DNA of 15,987 nucleotides from CAZHGD01 sp964531735 (lineage in GTDB: Bacteria > Armatimonadota > UBA10988), in NCBI GenBank assembly GCA_964531735.1, contig CAZHGD010000171.1:1-15987 (forward strand). The letters run 5' to 3'. A program made the position numbers and the translations under genes. Of this stretch, positions 6,603-14,531 are shown piece by piece. The number at the start of each line of letters is the position of its first letter. Position 1 is the stretch's first letter. The notes beneath the pieces were generated by a model. That model worked only from the letters and a program-made list of their open reading frames with translations. It made no database searches and was not told the origin of the DNA.

Positions 6603-9600
6603 ATGGGCAGCACGTGGTTAGCGGGCCAACCAGACTACATACTGCTGCTGCAGACCGTGGCTTACGCGGTGCTGGCACAGCTGGTGACGGCCAGCGGCCG
6701 GCCGGTCTTCGGCGCCGGCGTGGCTCGGCTCGGGCAGTTCGCCTTGCTCGCGGCGGTGGCGTCCGGCATCGGATTCGTGACGATCGGCCTGGGTGAGCCG
6801 GCCCTCCGGCCGCTGGCCGGCGGCCTGATGGTCCTGGCCTACGGTGTCTTGCTGGCACCGGCGCCGTCGCCCTCGTCCGACCGCCGCGGCCCGCTGGCGG
6901 CGGCCCGTCTGGCCGTCCTGCTGGTGGCCGCCTGCCTGGCCGTCTGGGCTCGTCCGGCAGGGCTGGCGGTGACCATCGCCGCGCTGGCGCTGGCCGCGGG
7001 GGTGCTGGTGGCCGGTCACTGCGGGCGGCGCAGCGAGGCGGGCCCCTGGTTCGGCGCCGCCCTGGCCGGCAGTGCCTGGCTGCACGGGGTGGCCAGCGTG
7101 GTCCAACCGAGCGGCACGACCGGCGCCCTGGCCGAACTGGCCCGCGCCACGCTCGTCGCAGCCGCCGGCCTGGCCCTGTGGCACCACGTTGCTCGCCCGC
7201 AGCTCAGCCGCGCCGCGCGGCCCGGGACCAGCATGCTCCTGCTGTATGGCGGCCTGGCCGCCGGATGGGCCATCTGCCACCTCACCGGCGTGGAAACGGA
7301 GCGACACCTGCGAGCCGATCTGCAGCGGCGCGCCACCACGGCCGCTGCCGCCATCGATCAGCCGCTGGTGCACGACCTCTATGATCACGATCTGGTCGGC
7401 GCCACCGGCTACGAGCACCTCAAGGCCGCGTTGGCGCGCATCGACTCCGGTAACAAGGACTGCCGGTTCGCCTACCTGATGACACTGCGGGCGGGCCAAG
7501 CGGTGTTCCTGGTGGACTCGGAGCCACCGGGCTCGACCGACTACTCGCCCCCTGGCCAGGTATTCGAGGAGGCCAGCGGTCCTCTGCTCCAGGCGTTGCG
7601 GGCCGGCACGCCGCTGACCGAAGGCCCGATCGCCGACCGTTGGGGGGTCTGGGTCAGCAGCTTGGTGCCCGTGCTGCCGGCCGCACCCGACCGGCCGGCT
7701 GTCCTGCTCGGACTCGACATCGCGGCCGCGGAGTGGCAGTTGGTCCTGGCCCGCACCCGTTTCCGCGCCAGCCTCGCCGTCCTGCTGGGGCTGGCGTTCC
7801 TCGGCTCGCTGCTGGCCATGCAGCAGCGCAGCCGCGAAGTGGCGCTGGTCCACCAGACAGCCCAGGACAACCTGCGCCGCGTGTTCGACCACGTGCCCGA
7901 GGCGATCTTGGTGCATGACCTCGACGGCCAGGTCATCGACGCCAACGAAGGCATGTTGAGCCTCTACGGCATCGCCCGGTCCGAGCTTGGCAGCCTGTCG
8001 ATCATCCGGGACCTGTCGGCGCCCAGCAACCCGCTCGAGGCCGTGCCCGCGATCTGGCAACGGGTCGTCGAAGGCGAACCCGCCACGTTCGAATGGGTGG
8101 CATGCCGCCCGGGCGACCAACGCTCGTTCCCGGCCGAGGTCTTCCTCTCGCGGATGGAGTTGGCCGGCCGCGCGGTCATCGTCGCCACCATCCGCGACAT
8201 CACCACGCGCCGGGCCGCCGAAGCCGAGCTACGCCGCTACGCCGACATCGCGCGCCATGCCCAGGTCGGTGTGGCCGTGCTCAGTGCCAAGGAAGACCGC
8301 CTGACGCTGGTCAACCCGGCCTTTGCGGCGATGCACGGCTACACGGCCGAAGAGATGCCCGGCCTGCCCATCGAGGACGTCTGCGCGCCCGACCGCTGGA
8401 CCGCGCTGAACCAACAGCTCAACGAAGCGGACCGCCGCGGCCACCGCGTCTTCGAGAGCATCCACGTGACCCGCGACGGTCGCCGCTTCCCGACGCTGGT
8501 GGACCTGACCGCCGTGCGCGACGCCGCCGGCCGGCCGGTGGAGTACACGGTCTACGTGCAGGACGTGACTGAGCTCAAGCAGGCCGAGGAGGCGCTGCGC
8601 GAGAGCGAGAGCAAGTACCGGGCGCTCGTCGAGCACACCGGCGACCTGATCGGGCGGTTCGACCGCGAAGGTCGCTACCTCTACGCCAGCCCGGCTTTCG
8701 CCGAGCTCACCGCTCATCCACCGGAGGAGCGCCTGGGGCACCGCGAGCGCGACCTGGGCCTGTCGCCGGCGATCTGCGACCAGTTCGAGGACTGCCTGGC
8801 CACGGTCTTCCGGAGCGCCCAGCCGGTGGCCATGGAGTATGAGACCCACGGTCCGGCCGGCCCGCGGACCTTCGACGTCCGCTTCTACCCCGAGTGCGAC
8901 CGGGCCGGCCAGGTCGCCACCGTGCTGGCCTCCGCTCGCGATATCACCGCCCTCCGAGAGGCAGATCGCGAGCGCCAGCGCCTGACCGCCGACTTGCAGC
9001 AGGCCAGCAAGCTGGAGGCCATCGGCCAACTCGCCGGTGGCGTGGCGCACGACTTCAACAACCTGCTGACCACCATCCTCGGCCTCGGCACCATGCTCGC
9101 CGAAACGCTGCCCGAGGGCAGTCCGGAGGCCGAGGACATCGAGGCCATCTGCCAGGCGGCCGAGCGCGCCGCCGACCTGACGCGGCAACTGCTGGCCTTC
9201 AGCCGCCGCCAGGCCATCGAGCCGCGGATCATCCAGCCCAACCGCATTGTGGAAGGGCTGCACAAGATGCTGGGCCGGCTCATCAAGGAGAGCATCGACT
9301 TGCGGATCGAGCTCGACCCGGACGCCGGCTACGTGCTGGCCGATGCGGGGCAGTTGGAGCAAGCGGTGGTCAACCTCGTCGTCAACAGCAACCAGGCCAT
9401 GCCCAACGGTGGCTCGCTGACGATACGCACCGGCGCCGTCGAAGTCGTCACCGGCCTGCCGGGCCTCGAGATGCTGGCCCCGGGCACCTACAGCACCATC
9501 ACCGTCGCTGACACCGGCTGCGGCATGGACAACGAGACGCGCGCGCGGGCGTTCGAGCCGTTCTTCACCACCAAAGGCGTCGGCCAGGGCACCGGCCTCG

Positions 9601-10166
9601 GCTTGGCCACGGTCTATGGCATCGCGCACCAGAACGGTGGGCATGTCACCTGTCAGAGCGTGCTGGGCGAGGGCACGGCGATGTGCGTCTACCTGCCGGA
9701 GGCAGCGCCGGTGGAGGCCGCGGCGACGGCCGGCGACGAGCCGCCAGTTCGCGCCACGGGCGGGCGGGAGACCGTGCTGGTCGTCGAGGACGAACCCGCG
9801 GTGCGGCAGATCGCCGAGCGGGCGCTCCGCCGCCAGGGCTACCGCGTGCTGGTGGCCGACGAGCCCGCCTCGGCGCTGGCCTGCTGGGACAACGGCAACA
9901 CGCCCATCGATCTGCTGCTCACCGACGTGGTCATGCCGGGCATGAACGGACGCGAACTGGCAGACCAGATGCGCGCCGAGCAGCCGGACCTGGCGGTCCT
10001 GTTCATGTCGGGCTATGCCGAGAGCGTCATGGCGCGCGAGGGCGTCCTGCCGAGCGGCCTGGAGTTCCTGCACAAGCCCTTCACGTCGAAGGCGCTGCTG
10101 CTGAAGGTGCGCGAGGTGCTCGACCAGGCGCACCAAGCCGCGCCGGAGCCGCTCAGGCCCGCTTGA
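6603..10166 (+). CDS. Hybrid sensor histidine kinase: membrane sensor, three PAS domains, HisKA, HATPase, receiver
   Basis: A 1187-residue protein. The first about 215 residues are strongly hydrophobic, with several transmembrane helices. An extracytoplasmic sensor follows (about 222-392) with VDSEPPGSTDYSPPGQV and DRWGVWVSS around Trp347, a Cache/PAS-like ligand-binding pattern found in other kinases, closed by a helix at about 395-413. PAS domains lie at about 423-540, 551-660 and 669-790. HisKA has GGVAHDFNNLL with phospho-acceptor His816; the HATPase domain has DTGCGMD, the FEPFFTTK block and GTGLGLATVYG. The receiver (about 1057-1175) has VVEDE, phospho-acceptor Asp1108 in LTDVVMPG, and Lys1158 in HKPF. 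ATG 6603 is preferred over GTG 6591, because the only Shine-Dalgarno-like GGAG (6588-6591) overlaps that GTG. No response regulator or HPt partner is in the window, so signal and output are unknown. It ends 14 bp inside the convergent RsbW-like gene. Confidence 0.95.
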   Translation: MGSTWLAGQPDYILLLQTVAYAVLAQLVTASGRPVFGAGVARLGQFALLAAVASGIGFVTIGLGEPALRPLAGGLMVLAYGVLLAPAPSPSSDRRGPLAAARLAVLLVAACLAVWARPAGLAVTIAALALAAGVLVAGHCGRRSEAGPWFGAALAGSAWLHGVASVVQPSGTTGALAELARATLVAAAGLALWHHVARPQLSRAARPGTSMLLLYGGLAAGWAICHLTGVETERHLRADLQRRATTAAAAIDQPLVHDLYDHDLVGATGYEHLKAALARIDSGNKDCRFAYLMTLRAGQAVFLVDSEPPGSTDYSPPGQVFEEASGPLLQALRAGTPLTEGPIADRWGVWVSSLVPVLPAAPDRPAVLLGLDIAAAEWQLVLARTRFRASLAVLLGLAFLGSLLAMQQRSREVALVHQTAQDNLRRVFDHVPEAILVHDLDGQVIDANEGMLSLYGIARSELGSLSIIRDLSAPSNPLEAVPAIWQRVVEGEPATFEWVACRPGDQRSFPAEVFLSRMELAGRAVIVATIRDITTRRAAEAELRRYADIARHAQVGVAVLSAKEDRLTLVNPAFAAMHGYTAEEMPGLPIEDVCAPDRWTALNQQLNEADRRGHRVFESIHVTRDGRRFPTLVDLTAVRDAAGRPVEYTVYVQDVTELKQAEEALRESESKYRALVEHTGDLIGRFDREGRYLYASPAFAELTAHPPEERLGHRERDLGLSPAICDQFEDCLATVFRSAQPVAMEYETHGPAGPRTFDVRFYPECDRAGQVATVLASARDITALREADRERQRLTADLQQASKLEAIGQLAGGVAHDFNNLLTTILGLGTMLAETLPEGSPEAEDIEAICQAAERAADLTRQLLAFSRRQAIEPRIIQPNRIVEGLHKMLGRLIKESIDLRIELDPDAGYVLADAGQLEQAVVNLVVNSNQAMPNGGSLTIRTGAVEVVTGLPGLEMLAPGTYSTITVADTGCGMDNETRARAFEPFFTTKGVGQGTGLGLATVYGIAHQNGGHVTCQSVLGEGTAMCVYLPEAAPVEAAATAGDEPPVRATGGRETVLVVEDEPAVRQIAERALRRQGYRVLVADEPASALACWDNGNTPIDLLLTDVVMPGMNGRELADQMRAEQPDLAVLFMSGYAESVMAREGVLPSGLEFLHKPFTSKALLLKVREVLDQAHQAAPEPLRPA

Positions 10167-10557
10167 GCAACGTCACCTGGCGACCGTGATTGCTCCAGCG
10201 ATGCTCGTCGGCCAGCGTCTCGATGATGCGCAGTCCGCGGCCGCGCGGCTGGTCGTCGGCCGCCGCGAGGCTGTCGAGGGTGGCCGCCACGTCGAAGCCG
10301 GGCCCCTGGTTGCTGACCTCGACCTGCAGGCCGCCCGGGACCGCCTCGACGGCGATCTCGACCAGTAACGACTCGTCCTCGCGGTGGCCATGGACAATCG
10401 CGTTGGACGCGGCTTCATGGACGCAGAGGACCAGGTCCTCGGCCGCCTCGGGGCTGAGGCCGCCGGCCAACGCCAGTTCGAGCACCTGCGCTCGGACGCT
10501 CCCCAGGGCGTCCAGACGGCTCGGCACCCGGAACGTCTGCCGGCTGCCCGGCTTCAT
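10153..10557 (-). CDS. RsbW/SpoIIAB-like ATP-binding protein (anti-sigma factor serine kinase family)
   Basis: A 134-residue single-domain protein of the GHKL kinase type (HATPase_c_2), about the normal length of anti-sigma kinases. Visible motifs are the N-box HEAASNAIVHGH (47-58), the G1 box NQGPGFD (83-89) and a G2-like GRGLRII (106-112). RsbW-like proteins bind a sigma factor and phosphorylate an anti-anti-sigma protein; others act on different partners. No sigma factor or STAS-domain partner is visible nearby. The start ATG at 10557 overlaps the stop of the RNase E/G gene by 4 bases (ATGA), a classic translational coupling and the reason for this start. The 3' end overlaps the convergent histidine kinase gene by 14 bp (10153-10166). 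Family call firm; target unknown. Confidence 0.88.
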   Translation of the reverse strand: MKPGSRQTFRVPSRLDALGSVRAQVLELALAGGLSPEAAEDLVLCVHEAASNAIVHGHREDESLLVEIAVEAVPGGLQVEVSNQGPGFDVAATLDSLAAADDQPRGRGLRIIETLADEHRWSNHGRQVTLLKRA

Positions 10558-12242
10558 CCCGAGCGCCTGCCCGACTGCACGAACTCCGCGAAGGCCAACC
10601 AGCGCTCGCTGCCCGCGATGCGGATCTGGGCGCCGCGCTGCTGCACGCGCGCGCCGTCCGGCAGACCAATGATCATGCCGTCGATGATCGCCACCAGGTG
10701 GTTGGTCTCGGACTCGAAGCAGTCACGCGGCAGGATCTTGATGACCTCGTCGGGCTGCACCCAGCCGATGCGCTCCTCAATCTCCTGGATTGAGCTGCCC
10801 GAGACGTAGATCTGCTCGCGCCCGCCGTCGTGTACCCGAATGTAGACCGGCGCGCCCAGCTTCTCTTCCAACGACTGCGCGGTCTCGCCGCCCGGACCCA
10901 CCAGCAGATCGGCCACCTCGGCATGGCACTCCAGCAGATAGCCTTCGTGCCGCTTCTGGAAGGCCAGCTCGCGGATCTGGTTCTCGGCCTGGATCGCCAA
11001 GGTGATGGGCGACAGGATGTAGCCGCGCCCACGGCACGACGGGCAGACCTCGGAGATCTCGTGCGCCAGGCTTTCGCCGGTGCGCTTGCGCGTGATCTCG
11101 ACCAGCGCCAGCGGCGAGATATGGACGATCTTGGTCCGCGCCCGGTCGCGCTCCAGCGCCTTTTCCAGCGCCGAATAGACGGTGATGCGGTCGCGCGTGC
11201 GGTCCATGTCGATGAAGTCGACGATGATGATGCCGCCGATGTCGCGCAGGCGCATCTGGCGCGCAATCTCTTCGGCCGCTTCGACGTTGGTGGTCAGAAT
11301 CGTGTCGGCCAGACCGCGCGTGCCGACGAACCGGCCGGTGTTGACGTCCACCACCGTCAGCGCTTCGGTCTCGTCGATGGTCAGGTTGCCGCCGCTACGC
11401 AGCATCACGTTGCGCTGCAGCGCCGTGCCGATCTCGCGTTCGATGCCATAGCGCATGAACAGCGGCTCAGGCGTGGTGTGCAACTCGACGCGCTGGCGCA
11501 TGCCCGGATCGAGCCGGCCCATCACCTCGGTGATGTACTGGTAGTCTTCCTTGCTGTCGACCACCAGCTTCTCCACCTCGGCGGTGAAGAAGTCGCGGCA
11601 GACGCGATAGACCATCGAGAAGTCCTGGTGCAGCAGCGCCGGTGCCGAGACGTGCTTCGACTTCTCCTGAATGCTGTCGTACAGCTCAATCAGGTACTCG
11701 ATGTCGGCCCGAATCTCGTCCTCGGTGGCGCCCTCGGCCTCGGTCCGCATGATCAGCGCGCGGTCTTTCGGCTGGTACTTCTCGCCGAGCCGCCGCAGCC
11801 GGTTCCGCTCCTGGCTGTCGGGGATCCGCCGCGAGACACCGATGTGGCGGCTCTCCGGGCCGATCATGACCACGAAGCGGCCCGGCAGGCTGAGCTTGCT
11901 CGTGGCGCGCGGGCCTTTGGTGCCCACCGCCGCGCGCTCCACCTGCACGATCACTTCCTGGCCGCGCCGCAGCAGGTCGCCGATGGCGCGCTGACCGCCG
12001 CGGGCCGAGCGCGTCTCACCGGGCACCACTACGTTGTCGACATACAGGAAGGCGTTCTTCGGCAGCCCGATGTCGACGAAAGCGGCGTCCATGCCGGGCA
12101 GCACGTTCTCCACGCGGCCCTTGTAGACGTTGCCGATGATCTTCGAGCCGCGCTCTGCGTAGAAGTCCTGCAGCGAGCCATCCTCGATGATGGCCATGCG
12201 CGTCTCGAAGATACCACTGCTGATTAGGATCTGACGGGACAT
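10554..12242 (-). CDS. rng: Ribonuclease E/G family endoribonuclease
   Basis: A 562-residue protein. An S1-like segment lies near the N terminus (SKIIGNVYKGRVENVLPGM, about 33-51, then AAFVDIGLPKNAFLY). The DNase I-like catalytic core has Asp299 in VVDVNTG and Asp342 in IVDFIDMDR, matching the two magnesium-binding Asp of E. coli RNase E. The zinc-link motif CPSCRGRG gives Cys400 and Cys403. The family cuts single-stranded AU-rich RNA in mRNA decay and rRNA/tRNA maturation. Bacterial RNase G is about 490 residues; here about 90 extra residues follow the core (about 470-562), including IIDGMIIGLPDGARV (519-533), which resembles a TRAM-type RNA-binding strand. It lacks the long disordered tail of enterobacterial RNase E, so rng is the better symbol. 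ATG 12242 starts 4 bases after the larC stop, and the stop overlaps the RsbW-like gene. Confidence 0.95.
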   Translation of the reverse strand: MSRQILISSGIFETRMAIIEDGSLQDFYAERGSKIIGNVYKGRVENVLPGMDAAFVDIGLPKNAFLYVDNVVVPGETRSARGGQRAIGDLLRRGQEVIVQVERAAVGTKGPRATSKLSLPGRFVVMIGPESRHIGVSRRIPDSQERNRLRRLGEKYQPKDRALIMRTEAEGATEDEIRADIEYLIELYDSIQEKSKHVSAPALLHQDFSMVYRVCRDFFTAEVEKLVVDSKEDYQYITEVMGRLDPGMRQRVELHTTPEPLFMRYGIEREIGTALQRNVMLRSGGNLTIDETEALTVVDVNTGRFVGTRGLADTILTTNVEAAEEIARQMRLRDIGGIIIVDFIDMDRTRDRITVYSALEKALERDRARTKIVHISPLALVEITRKRTGESLAHEISEVCPSCRGRGYILSPITLAIQAENQIRELAFQKRHEGYLLECHAEVADLLVGPGGETAQSLEEKLGAPVYIRVHDGGREQIYVSGSSIQEIEERIGWVQPDEVIKILPRDCFESETNHLVAIIDGMIIGLPDGARVQQRGAQIRIAGSERWLAFAEFVQSGRRSG

Positions 12243-12246
12243 AAAC

Positions 12247-13434
12247 TCAACTCGGTTCGCCGGTCGCCCGTGCCGCGAGCGCCTGCCGGGCGGCCTCGCG
12301 CGCTGCGGCATAGACCGCCGGCAAGCCTGCCCCGGCCGCGTCCGCCGCGGCTCGGCACGACTCATACTCGGGGGCCAGGTTCAGCACCTCGCCAGCCCGC
12401 CGCCCTATCTTAACACGAACGGGACCAAAATCGGTGGCCACCTCAACCCATTCGCGTGCCAGACAGTCGCGCTGCGCGACATACCAGCGCACGCCCAGCG
12501 TGGTCGTCTCGCGGAGCAGCACGTCGGTCAGCCGCTCGCGCGCCGCCGGCTCGCCCAACGCGCGCAGCAACACACCCGGCCGGCCCTTCTTCATCTGCAG
12601 CGGCGAGAGCGTGACATCGAGTGCCCCGGCCTCGAACAGTCGCGACACGGCGCGGTCGTACCACTCCGGGTTCATGTCATCCAGATTGGCCTCGATGATC
12701 ACCACCGCGGCCGGTTGCCCCGCGCTCTCGCCGATCAGCAGCCGCAGCACGTTCGGAATGCCATAGTCCTTGGTGCCCGCCCCGTAGCCGACGCGCTCAC
12801 TGGTCATCGCCGGTAGCGTCCAGCCCTGCGCCAGCGTCGTCAGCAAGGCCGCGCCCGTCGGCGTCAGTGTCTCGCCGGCCACGTCCAGCGGCCGCGTCGG
12901 CACACCGCGCAGCAGTTCCAGCGTCGCCGGCGCCGGCACCGGCAGGCGGCCGTGCTCGCAGTCCACCCAGCCGTGCGAGATGGGCAGCGGCGAGCAGTAG
13001 ACCGCCTCGACGCCCAGCAGGTCGAGCCCGACCATGGTGCCGACGATATCGACGATGGCGTCGACCGCGCCGACCTCATGGAAGTGGATCTTCTCCACCG
13101 TGGTGCGGTGGACCAGGGCTTCGGCCTCGGCCAGCCGGCTGAAGGCCGCCTTGGCCCGCTCGGCCACCGCCGGCGGCAGCGTGCTGCGGTCGATGATCTC
13201 GGTGATGTGGTGCAGGTGCCGGTGCGCGTGCTGATGCTCGGCCAACGCGACCTTGACGCGCGTCGCGCCGATACCGCGCACCGTCACCGCTTCGGCCGAC
13301 AGTTCGTAGCCGTGGACCGCCAATGGCGCCAAAGCCACGCGCAGGTCATCCAGCGCCAGACCGGCGTCGACCAGGCTGCCGAGGATCATGTCGCCGCTGG
13401 CACCGGCCGCGGCGTCGAAGTAGGCCACGCGCAT
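12247..13434 (-). CDS. larC: Nickel-pincer nucleotide cofactor biosynthesis protein LarC
   Basis: A 395-residue protein. LarC inserts nickel into the pincer cofactor in a CTP-dependent reaction; the cofactor is used by LarA-type racemases and epimerases. Family landmarks in order: AYFDAAAGASGDMILGSL at the N terminus; a His-rich stretch HQHAHRHLHH (about 67-76) suited to metal binding; EKIHFHEVGAVDAIVDIVG; PISHGWVDCEHGRLPVPAPAT; the LTPTGAALL block; RVGYGAGTKDYGIPN; and EANLDDMNPEWYD. In Lactobacillus plantarum the gene is split into larC1/larC2 and read through by frameshifting; here it is one continuous frame. The ATG at 13434 shares its A with the larB stop (TGATG) and has GGGGAGGG about 7 bases upstream. 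A 4-base gap separates it from the RNase gene. Confidence 0.96.
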   Translation of the reverse strand: MRVAYFDAAAGASGDMILGSLVDAGLALDDLRVALAPLAVHGYELSAEAVTVRGIGATRVKVALAEHQHAHRHLHHITEIIDRSTLPPAVAERAKAAFSRLAEAEALVHRTTVEKIHFHEVGAVDAIVDIVGTMVGLDLLGVEAVYCSPLPISHGWVDCEHGRLPVPAPATLELLRGVPTRPLDVAGETLTPTGAALLTTLAQGWTLPAMTSERVGYGAGTKDYGIPNVLRLLIGESAGQPAAVVIIEANLDDMNPEWYDRAVSRLFEAGALDVTLSPLQMKKGRPGVLLRALGEPAARERLTDVLLRETTTLGVRWYVAQRDCLAREWVEVATDFGPVRVKIGRRAGEVLNLAPEYESCRAAADAAGAGLPAVYAAAREAARQALAARATGEPS

Positions 13435-14207
13435 CAGGCACCCTCCCCGCCGCGGGCCGCTCGGCTGTTGATCAGGTGCGCGCACTGCCCGCCGCCGAAG
13501 CCGTTGTCGATGTTGACCACCGAGACGCCGCCCGAGCACGAGTTCAACATGCCGAGCAACGGCGCCAGGCCACCGAAGTTGGCACCATAGCCGATACTGG
13601 TCGGCACGGCAATCACCGGGGCCGCCACCAGACCCGCCACCACACTCGGTAAGGCGCCTTCCATGCCAGCCACCACCACCAGCGCGTTCGCCTCGCGCAG
13701 CACGTCGGCGTAGCCCAGCAGACGGTGGATGCCGGCGACGCCGACATCGTAGATGCGTTCGACCCGGCTGCCCATGACGGACGCGGTGACCGCCGCCTCC
13801 TCGGCCACGGGCAAGTCGCTGGTGCCGGCGCAGGCCACCACCACCAGGCCGACCGGCTCCGGTGGCTCGGCCGCCTCAATCACCCAGCAGCGGGCGGCCT
13901 CGTGCCACACCCCGGGCAGGCCGGCGGCGCGCACCGCCGTAGCGGTCTCGGCGCGCATCCGCGTGGCCAGCAGGCACCGCTGCCGCGGCGCCAGCGCGCC
14001 GATGATGGCGACGATCTGGTCGTCGGTCTTGCCGGCGCAGAAGATGACCTCGGGGAACCCGCGGCGCAGGTCGCGGTGGGTGTCGAGATGCGCGAAGCCG
14101 CCCACCTGCTGCATCGGGAAGTCGCGCAACTGCGCCGCGGCGTCCGCCACGGCCAGACGACCCGCCGCCACCTCGGTCAACATGCTGCGCAGGCGCGCTT
14201 CATCCAT
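13434..14207 (-). CDS. larB: Nickel-pincer cofactor biosynthesis protein LarB
   Basis: A 257-residue protein, the usual length. LarB carboxylates the pyridinium ring of nicotinic acid adenine dinucleotide and hydrolyses its phosphoanhydride, the first step of the pincer cofactor path. The C-terminal half is PurE-like: VVVACAGTSDLPVAEEAAVT (122-141), YDVGVAGIHRLL (153-164), VVVAGMEGALPSVVAGLVAAPVIAVPTSIGYG (177-208) and LNSCSGGVSVVNIDNGFG (221-238). Cys224 corresponds to the active-site cysteine near position 221 of the L. plantarum enzyme. ATG 14207 fits the family N terminus; only a distant GGAAGG (about 12 bases upstream) resembles a ribosome site. It lies 41 bp downstream of tRNA-Leu(TAA) on the same strand, with no promoter recognised between. 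Neither larE (sulfur transfer) nor a larA-type enzyme is in the window. Confidence 0.96.
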   Translation of the reverse strand: MDEARLRSMLTEVAAGRLAVADAAAQLRDFPMQQVGGFAHLDTHRDLRRGFPEVIFCAGKTDDQIVAIIGALAPRQRCLLATRMRAETATAVRAAGLPGVWHEAARCWVIEAAEPPEPVGLVVVACAGTSDLPVAEEAAVTASVMGSRVERIYDVGVAGIHRLLGYADVLREANALVVVAGMEGALPSVVAGLVAAPVIAVPTSIGYGANFGGLAPLLGMLNSCSGGVSVVNIDNGFGGGQCAHLINSRAARGGEGA

Positions 14208-14248
14208 CGCACAGTGGGCCTTCCGACTCGCCGGTGAGGAGCCGACAG

Positions 14249-14331
14249 TACCGGGGACCGGGCTCGAACCGGTACGAGCAGAGCTCGCAGGATTTTAAGT
14301 CCCGTGCGTCTACCAATTCCGCCACCCCGGC
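14249..14331 (-). tRNA. tRNA-Leu(TAA)
   Basis: An 83-nt class II tRNA. The acceptor arms are GCCGGGG and CCCCGGT (one G-U pair), the discriminator is A, and the long variable arm contains a CGAGC/GCTCG stem. The anticodon stem CGGGA/TCCTG encloses the loop CTTAAAA, with anticodon TAA at plus-strand 14295-14297. The T-loop is TTCGAGC. CCA is not encoded (CTG follows). It is the last of the Gly-Cys-Leu set, and larB follows 41 bp later. Confidence 0.95.
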
Positions 14332-14346
14332 TCGGGTCGACAAACA

Positions 14347-14375
14347 CAGACGGCACACTCAGCGTGTGCCGTCTG
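14347..14375 (-). terminator. Perfect 12-bp hairpin between tRNA-Cys and tRNA-Leu
   Basis: Arms 14347-14358 and 14364-14375 pair perfectly over 12 bases around a 5-base loop. On the minus strand the stem is followed by TGTTTGT, a weak T-rich tail, so it resembles an intrinsic terminator after tRNA-Cys. However, tRNA-Leu begins only 15 bases further on with no visible promoter, so it may instead be a spacer hairpin used in processing a Gly-Cys-Leu precursor. Confidence 0.6.
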
Positions 14376-14387
14376 GATGCATCAGTA

Positions 14388-14459
14388 AGGTGGCACCCGG
14401 ATTCGAACCGGGGAATAAAGGCTTTGCAGGCCTCTGCCTTACCACTTGGCTATGCCACC
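14388..14459 (-). tRNA. tRNA-Cys(GCA)
   Basis: A 72-nt tRNA with acceptor arms GGTGGCA and TGCCACC and discriminator U73, the main identity element of cysteine tRNA. The T-arm is CCCGG-TTCGAAT-CCGGG. The anticodon GCA lies at plus-strand 14425-14427. CCA is not encoded (TTA follows). Confidence 0.96.
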
Positions 14460-14462
14460 GCA

Positions 14463-14531
14463 AGCGGGAGACGGGACTCGAACCCGCGACCTTCTGCATG
14501 GCAAGCAGATGCTCTACCAACTGAGCTACTC
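14463..14531 (-). tRNA. tRNA-Gly(GCC), cut at its 5' end by the assembly gap
   Basis: The anticodon stem TCTGC/GCAGA encloses the loop TTGCCAT, giving anticodon GCC at plus-strand 14500-14502. The T-arm GCGGG-TTCGAGT-CCCGT and the 3' acceptor strand CTCCCGC are present, with discriminator T and no encoded CCA. The last four bases of the 5' acceptor strand side run into the Ns. Its last 51 plus-strand bases reappear at 14632-14682. Confidence 0.9.
14481..14531. repeat. 51-bp contig-end duplicate, left copy
   Basis: These 51 bases, ending exactly at the first N, are identical to 14632-14682, which begin exactly at the last N. A suffix-equals-prefix match of this kind is what two neighbouring contigs of a k-mer assembly graph show. 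Confidence 0.95.

Noticed and set aside
6394..6858. Upstream in-frame extension of glmS to about 766 residues
   Set aside because: GlmS needs Cys at position 2, which fixes the start at 6393; the extension also runs through the promoter and into the divergent kinase gene.
8229..10136. Minus-strand open frame of 635 codons opposite the histidine kinase
   Set aside because: Antisense to clear PAS, HisKA, HATPase and receiver motifs; the product shows no known domain.
10830..12227. Plus-strand open frame of 465 codons opposite the RNase E/G gene
   Set aside because: Antisense to conserved catalytic residues and rich in Gln/Asp/His/Val in the way GC-rich complementary frames are.
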